A stretch of 64,000 nucleotides of DNA, from NCBI GenBank assembly GCA_963854835.1, contig OY978526.1, positions 76,232,418 to 76,296,417 on the forward strand, written 5' to 3'. Each line of letters opens with the position of its first letter. Position 1 is the first letter of the stretch. The notes beneath the pieces are model-generated. The model was not told the DNA's origin. It searched no databases and saw only the letters and a program-made list of their open reading frames with translations. The stretch is from Megamerina dolium. Taxonomy: Eukaryota > Arthropoda > Insecta > Diptera > Megamerinidae. Both the position numbers and the translations under genes were made by a program. This document shows positions 53,949-64,000 of the stretch, one piece after another.

Positions 53949-55583
53949 CTCCTTACAGTCGGCTGGGGCCGACCAAATTATACCCTGCATATGTAGAGGT
54001 ATATATAAAAAGTTTGCTCGTATATCCATCCTTTTCTTCCACTACTTTGTATAGGACCTACATTAAGAAGCAGGCGTACCTCACCAATTTTGGAGGATCA
54101 ATTTCTGCCTATAATACTAAACTACATAGGTTGCAATGGGTTGACCTAGGCGTATTAATTAGTAAGTTATGGGTGTTTTAATGTTTAAGATAAATCCGAG
54201 ACTTTGTACGGAAGCTATATAAAAAGTGGGCGTGACATATCTCTTTCTGGTATATCTAATTAATTTTTCAATATCAATCCACACCTTAAATTTGGTTGTC
54301 CTACGCTAAATGGTTTGTAAGTTATCGAGCTTAAAAGTTTTAGTTTAATTCCCTCGACTTTGTATGGGAGACCTATGAAGGAGTGGGCGTGGCACACTGA
54401 TTTTCTGCCAGATTATTTCCGACTACGATATTAATTTAAGTGTCAATTATGGTTATTCTAGACAGAAGATTGCCGAAGTTACAGCTGTTTAAATTTAAAA
54501 TTTGTATGGGGGCTACAATAAAAAATGGGCGTGGTGCGCCCATTTTCTGTGAGCCTAGTTGCTCGTACAATACTAATCCACACCTTAAATCTCGTTGTCC
54601 TACGCTAAATGGTTTGTAAGTTATGGAGCTTAAAATTTTAGTTTAATTCCCTTGACTTTGTATGGGAGACTCATGAAGGAGTGGGCGTGGCACACTGATT
54701 TTCTGTCAGCTATTTGCCGACTATAATATTAATTTAAGTGTCAATTGTGGTTATTTTAGACAGAAGATTGCCGAAGTTACAGCTGTTTCAATTTAAAATT
54801 TGTATGGGGGCTACGATAAACACTGGGCGTGGTGCGCCCATTTTCTGTGAGCCTAGTTGCTCGTACAATACTAATCCATACCTTAAATTTCGTTATTCTA
54901 CGCTGAATAGTTTGCAAGTTATAACCCGTAACATTTTTTTATATTCCGCAACTTTGTATGGGAGACCCAAAAAGGAGTGGGCGTGGCATACTGATTTTCT
55001 GCCATATTATTTCCGAATACCATGTTAATCTAAGTGTCAATTATGGTTATTCTGGACAGAAGATTCTAGAAGTTACAGCTGTTTGAATTTAAAAGAAGTA
55101 CAGACACTTTGTATGAGAGCTACGCTAAAAAGTAGGCGTGGCTCAACCACTTTTGGCGAGGTTATATAGTAGTATAATATAACACTATGTGCAAAATATT
55201 GTTGTCCCAAGTGGTATATTATGTGAGTTATAGCAATTTAAAGATTTTGAAAATTTCGAGGTTAGTCGCTTTGAATGCTTGGTGTGGGCGTGGTTATTGA
55301 CCGATCATGCCCAATATCAATCCCCTCCGTACCCTTGGATCATAGATTACTTATGCCAAATTTCATCGAAATGGCTCAATATTTACTCAAGTTATCGTGC
55401 GAACCAGCCAGGTGACAGACAGACGGACGGACGGACGGACGGACGGACATCGTTAAATCGAAAATTTAATCGACGCTGATCACGAATATATATCTATGTC
55501 TATATCTCCGGAGATTCCTTCAAGTGGACACAAACATCTGACCGAAATGAATATACCATGCATATTGCATTATGCAGGGTATA
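53949..55583 (+). repeat. Long interspersed repeat, copy B with three 299-bp units
   Basis: Nearly colinear with 45441-47335, with the same ends and internal phrases. The unit anchor TTTG(T/C)AA occurs near 54312, 54611 and 54909, so there is one unit fewer than in copy A. Copy B keeps about 32 bases (near 55262-55295, with GCTTTGAATGCTTGGTGTGG) that copy A lacks, and its (GGAC)n run is longer. The direct repeat ATAATAAAAAT flanks it (about 53938-53948 and 55581-55591) and may be a target duplication. Confidence 0.88.
55429..55449 (+). repeat. (GGAC)n microsatellite within copy B
   Basis: Five to six GGAC units; the homologous site in copy A (47184-47201) has fewer. Confidence 0.9.
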
Positions 55584-55591
55584 ATAAAAAT

Positions 55592-56330
55592 AGATGTATA
55601 AATAATTGTCAAAATAAACAAAATTGAAATTCGAAAGAATTACAAATAATTACAAATTAGCACAAAACAAAACGATAAACTGTTAAATAAACAATATTTT
55701 GTAATTCGAGCTTTTGTCTTTAGGTTCATAAATTTGTTTTGTATATTTTTTCCCCCTCTCAAGTTTTATTTATTTATTTATTATTGATTTCTTTGCTATT
55801 GTAATAATCACCTCTATATTTAGTGAAAATCACGTTCAAGGTAAATATTGTTAATAAGCAAAAAATTTTTAAATAAACAAATAAAAACCAAGAAAATATG
55901 GAAGTCAAGAAATCAACAAAACAATTTGTTTGCTATTGCAAATTCCTATAAAAAAAAATATTAATAATGCAATACAATCGACAAAAAATGCAAAAAAGTT
56001 TTAACGAAAAGAGTAAAAGAAAAAAATTTAATAAAATAAATAGCAAAAAAAAATATAGTTTGCTAAACAAGAATAAGAAAAATTGAGTTAACACAAAATT
56101 GGGGAATTTTCGAACGACAGAAATTAAAAATAATAATAATAAGCTTGTTATTTCTAGCTTTAGGGAGCCAAGTGGCAATAGCAAGTTTTTGATTAAAAGA
56201 TAATGTGACCCAGTAAAAGCGTACAATTATATTGTATTTAAAAAATCTTAACGAAACCTTGTGAATCTTATTTGTTTACCATAATAGCATTTTACACCAA
56301 ATTTGAAACAATTCTATTCGAAAAATCGAG
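55592..56330. other. AT-rich stretch without recognisable genes
   Basis: About 740 bases of A-rich sequence. The 97-codon minus frame at 55933-56226 is Leu/Phe-rich and compositional. Confidence 0.5.
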
Positions 56331-57430
56331 AAATTTATATAAAAAGTATCATTATTTTTCAATACATCATTCTAGAAATTTGAGTGCTTAATTTTTTTAT
56401 TTAAATAATACTTCACATTTAATTTGAAGTAATTTCGTTAATAAATAAACATAGTCTTCATATAAAATTTACATTTTTTTAAACAAATATCGAAAATTTT
56501 GTATGAAATATGTCATTATTTTTCAATGAATCATTTTGAAATTTTGTGAATTTAAATTTTTTACTAAAATATTAACATTATACAAAGTTTGAACCAATTT
56601 ACTTCATAAATAAATATAGCCTTCATATAAAATGTACGTTTTTTAGAGAAAAATCGAAAAGATGGTATAAAAAATACTATTATTTTTCAACACTTCATTT
56701 TGGAACTTTGTGATTTTAAATTTTCTACTAAAACATTACATTATACAAAATTTGAACCAATTTACTTCATAAATAAATATAGCCTTCATATAAAATGTAC
56801 AATTTTTTTAAGAAATATCGTAAATATTATATGCAAAATCCCATTATTTTTCATTGCATCACTTTTAGAACTTCAGGAATTTGAATGTTTTACTTAAAAA
56901 TTAATTCACAAACAATTTTTAAAGTCATTTCGTTCGTAAATAGATATAGCCTTCATATAAAATGTACATTTTTTAAAGAAAAATCGAAAAGATGGTATGA
57001 AAAATACTATTAATTTTCAAAACATCATTTTGGAACTTCAGAAATATGAAATTTGAAATTTGAAGTAATTTCGTACATAAATCGATATAGACTTCATAGA
57101 AAATCTACATTTTTAAAAGAAAAAATCGAAGATGTTGTATGAAAAGTATCATAATTTTTCAATGTATCCTTCTGGAATTTTAGAAATTTAAATTTTTTAC
57201 CAAAATATTACTCCACATAGAAATTAAAGTAATTTCGTTCAGAAATAATCATAATTTGTATAAAAAGCCTTTATTATTTTTTTAACGAAATTCGCATATA
57301 ATTTTGAGTGCATCATCTTACAACTTGCAGAATTTAAATATTTTATTCAAAAGTGCTCTCAAAAATATTGAAGTCATTTCGCTCAAAAATTAGTATAGCC
57401 TCTATACAAAATTTTAGTAAAAAATTGCGA
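56331..57430 (+). repeat. Decayed ~165-bp tandem array, about seven units
   Basis: The phrase AG(C/T)CTTCATATAAAAT(G/T)TAC occurs at 56453, 56618, 56781 and 56948, with weaker forms at 57089, about 57250 and 57397. Other recurring parts are ATTATTTTTCAA(T/C)(A/G)CATCATT(T/C)TGGAA and TTAA(A)TTTTTTAC(T/C)AAAATATTA. Spacing is 165, 163, 167, then 141-161 with decay to the right. Unit length and AT content are like insect satellite DNA. No coding content. Confidence 0.88.
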
Positions 57431-57502
57431 ATTTATGCAAGTTTCCTTTTCTAGTTTGTCCAAGCTATCGTCTCACGAATCTTATTCATTTTATTTTTTA
57501 TA

Positions 57503-57533
57503 AAGGGTTATCCATTTTGCGGTTTCAAAAGTA
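57503..57533 (+). repeat. Left terminal inverted repeat
   Basis: 31 bases, inverted match to 58778-58808 with one mismatch at position 16 (T/C). Confidence 0.95.
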
Positions 57534-57607
57534 AATGTAAATAAAAAACATATAAAATATTTTTTATCATGATATTTCTTTTTTATTATAAAGTTTGAAC
57601 GTTGACA

Positions 57608-58694
57608 TTATGTGTAAAATACTACATCATTTAAATGACCACCAAGCGAATTGTTGCAAGCATCGATTTTTTTGAGGTAATTTTCGACCACTTTTTGACA
57701 CATATTGGGCGGTATCTCAGCCATAACGTGACGAATGTTGGTTTTTAGGTGCTCAAGAGTTAAAGGTTTATCTGCATAAACACGGTCTTTCGCGTAGCCC
57801 CACAAAAAAAAAAGGCAAGCGGTGTCAAATCGCATGATCTTGGTGGCCACTTGATATCGCCACGACGAGAAATTACGCGGCCAGAAAATTTCTCTTGCAA
57901 TAAAGCCATATTCGATCGAGTTGTGTGGCATGTGGCACCGTCTTGTTGAACCACATATTCTCTAAGTCGTATTCTTCAATAACAGGCAAAAAAAAGTCGG
58001 TTATCATATGACCATAACGCTCCGAATTGACGGTGACAGCCGTTCCATCGTCGTTTTCGAAGAAGTAAGGTCCAATCACACCTCCGGACCAAAGAGCGCA
58101 CCAAGCAGTGACTTTTTGTGGATGTAGTGGCCTCTCTTCAATTACTTGAGGATTCTCAGAACCCCAAATACGACAATTTTGTTTGTTAACATACCCACCG
58201 AGTGAGAAATGTGCTTCGTCGCTGAAGAAAATTATATTCGAAAAATCGCCGTCCACCGCCTGTTGTTCAAGCACCCATTCGACGTATCTACGACGTTGTT
58301 AATGGTCAGCTGGCTTCAGTTGTTGTGTGAGCTGGATTTTATATGGATGTAGGTGTAGATCCAAATGCAAAATACGCCATAATGTGCCGTAAGACAGTCC
58401 TAATTCCTGAGAACGACGAGGAATCGACACATTCGGGTCTTCGGCAACACTTTCACTTACAGCAGCGATATTTTCGGTGGTACGAGCGAAACGATGATGC
58501 ACAGGCCTTACAATATCTGTAACCGATCCAGTCTCTTCATATTTCTTCACAATTTTGCCAATTGCTTGCGTAGTTGGACGATTATGTAAACCATAATCTC
58601 CTCTTAAAGCACGATATGTGGCTGTGGCAAAATCACCATTTTTGTAGTAGGTTTTTACAATTTTAATGCGTTGTGCGATAGTTAAGCGATCCAT
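57608..58694 (-). pseudogene. Tc1/mariner-like transposase, three inactivating lesions
   Basis: About 360 codons from ATG at 58694 to TAA at 57608-57610. The N-terminus MDRLTIAQRIKIVKTYYKNG and SIPRRSQELGLSYGTLWRIL form the HTH region. A TAA at 58299-58301 interrupts LKPADH/QRRRYVEWVLEQQ. The catalytic part has IIFFSDEAHFSLGGYVNKQN (first Asp 58218-58220), QQDGATCHTTRSN (second Asp 57940-57942) and WPPRSCDLTPL (third Asp 57829-57831), with 36 residues between the last two. A one-base deletion lies before QQD and a one-base insertion in the T run after LTPL; the frame then resumes as WGYAKDRVYADKPLTLEHLK. The D,D,D triad is intact, so inactivation is recent. The exact ITm family is not assigned. 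Confidence 0.93.
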
Positions 58695-58777
58695 TTTCGC
58701 AAATGTCAGACTTTGAACTGAAAAAGAAAGAAATTGTTTTAAGAACTCAGTTTGACAGATGTAGAATTCTAGCCCTA

Positions 58778-58808
58778 TACTTTTGAAACCGCGAAATGGA
58801 TAACCCTT
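58778..58808 (-). repeat. Right terminal inverted repeat
   Basis: Reads inward from the TA at 58809-58810; pairs with 57503-57533. The transposase ATG lies about 85 bases inside it. Confidence 0.95.
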
Positions 58809-58880
58809 TATTTATAACAAATGTCATTACAACAATTTTCAACTCTTCTTTGCTGCTTTATTTCAATTATAAGTGACTTT

Positions 58881-58999
58881 ACACCAAACTCGTTACTTTG
58901 TTAGTTCGTTACTCGGTAATTTCTTCGGTGTATTTTCGGAAATTCGGTAATTTTACAAAAACGAAAAACTACCAAGTAACGAATTAACGAGCTTGGTGT
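58881..58999. mobile_element. Small foldback element (about 119 bp)
   Basis: ACACCAAACTCGTTA at the left pairs with TAACGAGCTTGGTGT at the right (one mismatch). Pairing continues inward: TTCGTTACTCGGTA against TACCAAGTAACGAA, so most of the element folds into one hairpin. There is no coding capacity, and flanks show no unambiguous target duplication. Confidence 0.75.
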
Positions 59000-60340
59000 G
59001 AAAATTGCTTGAAAATTGTCTAAATTAACAAATAATTTTGTGATTAAATCATATAAAAACAAATACCACATATTTTCGCTGAATACAGTTCAAGGTACAT
59101 ATTATGATATTTTAAAAATTGCATATTAATTCCTATTTCAATATTATTCATAAGCACAGTATGTCATCTTTTACATATATTTTTTAATCACGTGATGATA
59201 ACGATAGTCATGTTTAAGAAGCAATTGAATTTTTAATAAGCGCTTTATTACTAAATGAAAGCAAACGAAAAATATTCTATAGTTCCATAACAAGATAAAG
59301 AAAACCAAAAGAACAAAAATGTAGTTATAAAATTATCTAATAAAAATTGCGCAGTTTTCATAATAATTAAAAAATGTATTTCAATAGTTACCTTCTTTTA
59401 TATAAGTACATACATATACTCGTAAAATAACTAGCAACATTTTTCAGAATACCTAGGTACATAGGTTCTTCATTCTTCTTTAGCAATAAAAAACTTTGCA
59501 GGGTATCTACATACATATACTTGTATGTAGCTACCTACAATATTATAATATTGTATTTGGCTTTGCTATTAACTTTTACTCTTGTGATAAGATTATTTAT
59601 GTATATATTTATTTTTAATTTTTATGCATGTGATGTGTTTGTTTACGTTATCAGTTTTGAAACATTTCATTATTTATGTACCTATTTATATTTATTTAAA
59701 TAATTTGAAGTATGTACGACATAAAGGGTGCTATTTAAAGGACCTAGGCTTTTGTATAAAAAACAACCGAGTTGATGAAACATTGGCGAGTTGCTTTGGT
59801 TTATATTTGGGTTTTGATAGACATCAGAGTATGTTGCATTGCGAAAATGATTCGGATTACTATAGTTGAATTTGTTTTGGACCTCAATGTCAAATGGATT
59901 TTTACGCTTTTCTCCAGTTTTCCAATTTCTAAACAACCTAGTATAATAATTGGTACCAAAATTGATCTATTTTTGATTCTTATAACAACTGTTTGTAACC
60001 TATTAACCCATCTCCTGCCATGGTGGGTATTTTATAAGACTTTTCAAGAGGAATTACCTTTTCTGTTTATCGGGAGTATGCATTGAAAATAAATCTTTTT
60101 GAAAAAAACACCCTTTGCATTCTCATAGAACTTACATATCTCATAAATTTATTGCTCATTTTATTTATTTATTTGAATTTTTTTTTTTTTTTGCCTCAAG
60201 TAAATATAAATATACTTTACTTTTTAATTTTAATTTTTAAATAAATAACTTTTGCTTAACGTTCAATGTATGAGTGCAAAATTTTACATGCAACTTGTAG
60301 TTCTCTAAGCCAGAAATATTCAATTTCATAAAAAGTATCG
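59000..60340. other. Gene-free stretch
   Basis: About 1.3 kb. Overlapping frames at 59624-60086 on both strands (81-104 codons) look slightly less compositional than most here, but I recognise no family and no splice-bounded structure. T run at 60179-60192. Confidence 0.4.
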
Positions 60341-60910
60341 GCAAAATAGGAAATTTCGCCCCTGTTGATGAAATTTTAGAACTCATTATTATTTAACCAT
60401 GAAATCTCACCTCTAGAGGATCTCTATAAAATTTCACTCAACAGTTTTTCCCGATTGGCGCCATTTTAGAACTCAGCTCACGAGCCCTAAATTTTGAAAA
60501 AATGTTTTATCGTCATTTTCCTTATTATTTAATCACGAAATCCCACCTCTGGTGGTGTCAATTGTATGATCGACCACTATGAAATTCCACTCAACATTTT
60601 TACCTGATTGGTGAAATTTTAGAACTCTCTCTCCTGAGCCCTAAAGTTGGAAAAAAGAGTTTTCATCATTTTCCTTATTATTTAATCACGAAATCTCATC
60701 TCTCTGGTGGTGTCAAATGTATGATCGACCATTGTAAAATTTCACTCCACAGTTTTTCCTCAATTGGTACAATTTTAGAACTTGCTCACGAGATATGAAG
60801 TTGAAAAAAAAAATTGTTTTCGTCATTTTTCTTAATTTTTAACCATAAAATCTCGCCTCCTCTCGCGAAAATATTTTAGCGACCCCTATTAATTTTCACT
60901 CTTCAACAGT
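60341..60910 (+). repeat. ~154-bp tandem array, four units
   Basis: Landmark TTTCACTC(A/C)ACAGTTTTT(C) recurs at 60433, 60585, 60741 and 60895 (spacing 152, 156, 154). Other shared parts are ATTTTAGAACT, CACGAGCC(CTAAA), CGTCATTTTCCTTATTATTT, AATCACGAAATC(T/C)CACCTCT and GGTGGTGTCAA(T/A)TGTATGATCG. The units are diverged but colinear. No coding content. Confidence 0.85.
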
Positions 60911-61380
60911 TTTTTTCGAAATATACCTACCTTCTATCTCCACTCCTTAGGGAAGCTCCCTTTAAAAATTGACATTTGTATAAATTATGCTCTCAACACT
61001 TTGAGGGTGCCCATAACCGACTACCAATCATTTTTTTTTTCACAACCTTTTCTGCAAATTTACTTACAACCCATCTCTAAAGCTTAAATGAGCTGCCATA
61101 TAAAATGAACACAAAAATGCCAGACAATGGACAAATAACCAGATAGCTTTCCAGAAATTGAATGTAAGGCGACTCCTTAACATTTTTCCTGAACATGCCC
61201 TCTCTCTAGCTACCGTAAAATATTGACATATTTTATCAAATTTGCTTCCACCACTCCTAATAACCTCTAAGGGATACCCTAAGGTAAAATCTGTCATTTA
61301 TCGATATTTATATTTCGACCCCGGCATTTTTCTTTAAAATATCCTCTATCACAATTCTTTAAAGGGGCAACCACACATAT
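60911..61380 (+). repeat. Flanking diverged repeat with CT-rich phrases
   Basis: A segment with CTTAACATTTTTCCTGAACAT and repeated ACC(A/T)CTCC(T)AA-type phrases, loosely related to 37301-37680. It may be an extension of the adjacent array family. Confidence 0.35.
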
Positions 61381-62309
61381 TTTGTAGTTTTTATCAAATC
61401 GAATACAGTTAATCTATGTAAGTTAGGAAAGAACGCAAAATGGTCACATAAATGTACAAGCTAATGACCATAAATGTTTAATAATTCTATTTACATATAT
61501 CATTTTTATAAAATTTAATTTCATGAATATTTACTCACTTGAATCGACCGAGTAAATAAAAATGGACTACAACCAAATAACGCCTACACAGAGTAACCAC
61601 ACATTACGCCACTAATTCGTTTTGTGCTCGCATGTTTAAGAATTTGTTGTGCGCCTAAAAGTGTGCTCTCTGCTTTTTTTAACAGCACTCTGCTCTTGGA
61701 CGGCTCTCAAGCAAAAACACAAGTAGTAGGGCCCTTGTAGCGTAATATGGTTTATGTATATACATATAAATATGTGTATTGGTAATGTGTGTGTGAAAAT
61801 TCAAGTACTCTTGTAGTGCTTGTTGTTATTTTATTTAATTTTTGCTTACTTACTGACTCTTGCCTATCTGTACACTTGAATATTTACTTGGGAAGGTTGT
61901 TGTTGTTTTTTTTTTGTTTTTTTTTTTTTGTTTGTTTGCTATTTGATTCTTAATTGGATAAAATTTTTCGCACACATCTACAAATATCTAATGGCATTAT
62001 AGTGAAAATGTGTTGCCTCAATTATTTTATATAACCAAATTATTTACAATATTCAAGCTTGCCAAGGCATATAGAGTAGGAAAAATGAAATTGAAAGTGA
62101 TCAGAGTGGCAAGAGTAAATACTCAAATTTTTATTGCTTTCAACTATTTTGTACGCCTCTGATAAGACTTTGTATTAATTTTGGTACTTTACTTCGTCCC
62201 ATGTACGATAATAAATTTTGTAAAATGTCTAAAAATATATTATGAGTATTTGTTTTCACTTTTGCTTGTTGTTGTTGTTTCTATTTCATTTGATTTTTTT
62301 TTTGTCTTT
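61381..62309. other. Gene-free stretch
   Basis: About 930 bases. 61610-61750 is less AT-rich, with GTGTGCTCTCTGC and GCACTCTGCTCTTGGACGGC, but shows no frame or motif. T runs lie at 61910-61929. Confidence 0.4.
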
Positions 62310-62460
62310 AATTTGACGCCCCCATTTGTGACACCATACACCAACGTGCTGCTACTGCTGCTGCTGCTGGCTCGAAATAGACGCTTGGGAGAGTCAACGA
62401 CTTTTAACGGTCGATCTGTGTTGTGGGCTTGGTAGTCGATAATAGGTAGATGTGCGCATG
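62310..62460. other. Locally GC-richer island with (GCT)n
   Basis: A block of unusually complex sequence around CTGCTACTGCTGCTGCTGCT, then GGCTCGAAATAGACGCTTGG and GAGTCAACGACTTTTAACGG. On the minus strand it reads RPLKVVDSPKRLFRASSSSS and SSTLVYGVTNGGVK within an open frame (62240-62581). On the plus strand a poly-Leu frame covers it. No good splice acceptor borders it. It could be a conserved regulatory block, a small exon or chance. Confidence 0.3.
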
Positions 62461-62699
62461 TTTCTAATTTTATGATTTTATTTGTTATCGTTTTTTTTTT
62501 TTTTTTGACTAATTTCCTTTCTTCCTCGCTATGCGCATCATTTTTGTTTTGCGTCTCTTTTGCTACGACTAATACACACAATTCAATAGAATAAATATTA
62601 TAAGCTAGCTTTTTTACTTAGCATAGTTTTAGGCGTACTATATATATATATATGTTTTCCCTCTTTTTTATTTCTCTGTGATTTGTTGTTGGTGTCACA

Positions 62700-62900
62700 T
62701 TTCACATTTAAATGGCAGGGCTTACGCCCTTCAACGAAATATACGTCTCATGTTGTTGCGTCTACTACGTCGTCACTTTCAAGGACGCGCATTATAACGT
62801 AATAAGTATGAGTGGCAACAGTGGCACAACAGCACCAGCACAACATTTACGCTGATATGCACACTATGAGCAGCAACACAATAAATCCATCATCATGTAT
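62700..62900 (+). other. GC-richer block with CAG/CAA-type triplets
   Basis: Contains GGGCTTACGCCC, CTACTACGTCGTC and GGACGCGCATTATAACG. Two 15-codon frames with start and stop lie in tandem (MLLRLLRRHFQGRAL at 62750; MSGNSGTTAPAQHLR at 62808), and these would be uORF-like if transcribed. There is no direct evidence of transcription. Confidence 0.3.
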
Positions 62901-64000
62901 TACAAATTTACCCATAAGCGATTGTGTACATATGGCTATGTACAAACTGTAAGCCAGCTACCGCAACTCATTGCTCTTGAGATTGTCTTCCTCTGCATAT
63001 TTGCTTTTCATTTTTTATTTTTTATTTTTATTTTTTTTTTTTTTTATAAATATTATATTTGTATTATTGCTATTGTTCATTGTAATGCACACATATGTAT
63101 TAAATATTGCATACTTGATGGCGAAATTGAAAATGCTTTTCATTTCTCTAACTACGACTAAGCTGTTTGTTAGAAACTTGCTTTGTTCAATTCTTCTTCA
63201 TTGTCATTCTTGTGATTGTTGTTAATGTGGGTGTTGCTATTTCATTTCCGTATTTCATTGCGACATACACAAAAAAAGTGTTTAAAAAAAAATAGAAAAG
63301 ACAATCGTATAATACAATAAATTCCTTAGAATAAAGGATTTCATGAATATTTGTGGTATTCTCTTGAATATTTATTCATTCAATAATTATGTCTTATTTA
63401 AATACATTTAAATTGTACGCTTGATAAATATCATATTCGTAAATACAATATTTGCAAGGATATGTGAACTATATCCACACATACTCGTACTTGAATACAT
63501 TTTTTCTTTTCATTTTTTGCAAGCATTTGCTATTTTTTTTTTATTTTTCTTTTTCAATACAATCTTTTCCTATTATTTTATTTCAGTAAGAAATTTTCTT
63601 CTATATACATATATATATTATATATTAATAGCCAAATAGATACAATTTTTGTTATTGCCTATAAATATCTCTCTATATATATTGATACTATATATTCATA
63701 TATATGTACTTGTGTATGTATTTTATTCCAAAATTATAATTTCATATACATATGTATGATACATACAATATAAAGCACGTGCGCTCTAAATAAAATGTGT
63801 TTTTTGTTTTTTCTATGACTTGTCATCCTTGTATCTTTTATCGCCGCATCAGATCACTACTCTTTGATTTTTATGTAATATCTATTAGAGCTGTGAGTCT
63901 TTTTTCCAAATTAAATTGACGTCACATTTATACAGATATTTATATCGCATAATATATACATAAATTTGGGCACCCTACCACTTACCCATTCATACTCACA
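62901..64000. other. AT-rich stretch without recognisable genes
   Basis: The last 1.1 kb is strongly AT-rich, with T runs at 63030 and 63533, alternating TATATA runs around 63600-63720 and CATATGTATG palindromes. No feature is supported. Confidence 0.5.

Larger units (their letters stand above)
57503..58808 (-). mobile_element. Nearly full-length Tc1/mariner-like transposon with 31-bp TIRs
   Basis: A 1306-bp element with inverted termini AAGGGTTATCCATTT(T/C)GCGG...AAAAGTA at 57503-57533 and 58778-58808 (30 of 31 matching), flanked by TA at 57501-57502 and 58809-58810. It encodes one transposase on the minus strand, now broken by one stop and two single-base indels. Length, TA duplication and gene content are those of a complete IS630/Tc1/mariner element, the best preserved DNA transposon in the window. 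It sits about 70 bases past the 165-bp array. Confidence 0.95.

Noticed and set aside
62240..62581. 113-codon minus frame as a complete gene
   Set aside because: Half of it is Lys/Thr low complexity from T runs; only the middle block is complex, so it is reported as a candidate island instead.

Overview
The window reads as AT-rich, gene-poor DNA from a higher dipteran insect, possibly a tephritid-type fly. That placement is an inference from composition, the abundant (GTT/CAA)n and (ATT)n microsatellites, and the transposable-element families present. No convincing host protein-coding exon is visible. Every stretch that resembles a known protein is a decayed transposase or a retrotransposon C-terminus, so this is probably intergenic DNA or a long intron.

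Layout: 0-6.2 kb holds two mariner remnants and two 5'-truncated RNase H-bearing (I-like) LINE copies with (TAA)n tails, one bounded by a 13-bp target-site duplication (TSD). 6.9-7.2 kb is a candidate solo LTR. 8.9-9.4 kb is an internally deleted mariner with both inverted termini. 11.3-12.5 kb is a second RNase H LINE family ending in (CCTAA)n, followed by a decayed ~300-bp tandem repeat. 15.6-15.9 kb holds an unidentified coding-like relic. 17.9-18.7 and 28.1-28.8 kb are two copies of a TTAA-flanked ~0.72-kb MITE; 29.6-30.3 and 44.8-47.4 kb are two further TTAA families. 22.9-26.6, 36.2-36.7 and 53.1-53.5 kb carry tRNA-derived SINE copies. 32.4-33.1 kb is a tandem array whose units carry a conserved E-box/CRE-like core. 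38.7-40.5 kb is a mariner relic split by a Harbinger-like element, then an RTE-type LINE tail. 42.5-43.0 kb is a third (TAA)n LINE copy. 45.4-47.3 and 54.0-55.6 kb are two copies of a long repeat that differ by one internal 299-bp unit. 52.1-52.5 kb is another mariner relic. 56.3-57.4 kb is a 165-bp array, followed by a nearly full-length 1.3-kb Tc1/mariner-like element with 31-bp termini. 60.3-61.4 kb is a ~154-bp array.

The main biology is interaction between parasites. A SINE shares its 3' tail with the LINE family at 12.4 kb, which suggests the LINE's machinery mobilised it. Several non-autonomous DNA elements have intact termini but little or no transposase. Nested insertions allow relative dating. 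All visible transposases carry stops, frameshifts, deletions or changed catalytic residues. Alignments were made by eye, so boundaries are good to a few bases only where termini or TSDs are described.
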